From positions 230,667 through 294,666 of the forward strand of contig NZ_JAUSRN010000007.1 in assembly GCF_030811855.1 (NCBI RefSeq): 64,000 nucleotides of DNA. Direction: 5' to 3'. Shown here piece by piece: positions 63,895 to 64,000 of this stretch. This stretch comes from Variovorax paradoxus. Lineage in GTDB: Bacteria; Pseudomonadota; Gammaproteobacteria; Burkholderiales; Burkholderiaceae_C. The notes beneath the pieces were generated by a model. That model was given only the letters and a program-made list of their open reading frames with translations, made no database searches and was not told the DNA's origin. A program made the translations under genes and the position numbers. Within the stretch, counting starts at the first letter, position 1. Each line of letters opens with the position of its first letter.

Positions 63895-64000
63895 CGAGGC
63901 CGGGTCTCGCCCCGGCGGGCGACCTACTTTTCTTTGCTTCGCCAAAGAAACGTAGGCAAAAGAAAGGCGACCCCACTGTCTGCGACCCTTCGCTTCGCTG
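63895..64000. repeat. Intergenic repeat at the right edge
   Basis: CGAGGCCGGGTCTCGCCCCG, CGGCGGGCGACC, then an inverted repeat CCTAC-T-TTTCTTTG / CAAAGAAA-C-GTAGG around CTTCGC (63923-63956), and AAAAGAAAGGCGACCCCAC. This matches, from memory, a repeat common in Burkholderiales intergenic DNA. It runs off the window edge; no gene is seen in it. Confidence 0.6.

Overview
The window is GC-rich, densely packed chromosomal DNA from a beta-proteobacterium. The run rpsO-pnp-quinone oxidoreductase-tpiA-secG-tRNA-Leu-nuoA..N-DUF2818-NUDIX-DUF1178 is typical of Burkholderiales. With the nitrate gene set and the Liv-type transporters it points to Comamonadaceae, most likely a Variovorax-like organism. 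The genus is inferred from gene order and protein resemblance, not from a search.

Layout. 1-1920: end of a polyamine-type ABC transporter operon, cut by the left edge. 2069-19605: a nitrate-assimilation island. It holds a minus-strand operon nirB, an exported P-box protein, nirD, nasA, ybiB and cobA; a divergent PP2C phosphatase/Ser-Thr kinase fusion; a NarK-type nitrate carrier; an ANTAR regulator with two P-box-like segments; a nitrate ABC transporter (nrtA, nrtB, nrtD); and NIT-ANTAR nasR. 19681-24589: tsaD, an alpha/beta hydrolase, hsp20, an orphan Liv-type binding protein and an aminotransferase. 24728-29966: rpsO, pnp, a quinone oxidoreductase, tpiA and secG. 30084-30168: tRNA-Leu(GAG). 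30237-44735: all 14 complex I genes. 44752-46142: DUF2818, NUDIX and DUF1178 genes. 46165-52999: an MsbA-like ABC exporter diverging from a marR-nodT-emrA-emrB efflux operon. 53027-59164: an AGE-family epimerase diverging from a complete branched-chain/amide ABC operon (G, F, binding protein, H, M). 59222-63845: a 5'-nucleotidase lipoprotein, a small membrane-anchored protein, a lipocalin-like (CrtC/AttH) protein and a cysteine-synthase-like PLP enzyme. The right edge runs into an intergenic repeat.

How it works together. Nitrate enters by the NarK-type carrier or the NrtABD transporter, is reduced by NasA to nitrite and by NirBD to ammonium, and CobA supplies the siroheme precursor. Both import units carry a near-perfect sigma-54 promoter (18168-18183 and 13593-13608), each followed by an RNA hairpin whose six-base loop has A at position 1 and G at position 4, the signature bound by ANTAR antiterminators. 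The nrtA leader also has a strong intrinsic terminator, and NtrC-like sites lie about 120-150 bases upstream of its predicted start. This matches the Klebsiella nasR-nasF logic. What looks unusual is the number of possible nitrate sensors: NasR (NIT domain), a second ANTAR protein whose C-terminal half repeats a NarX-like P-box motif, and a stand-alone exported protein carrying the same doubled motif inside the nirB operon.
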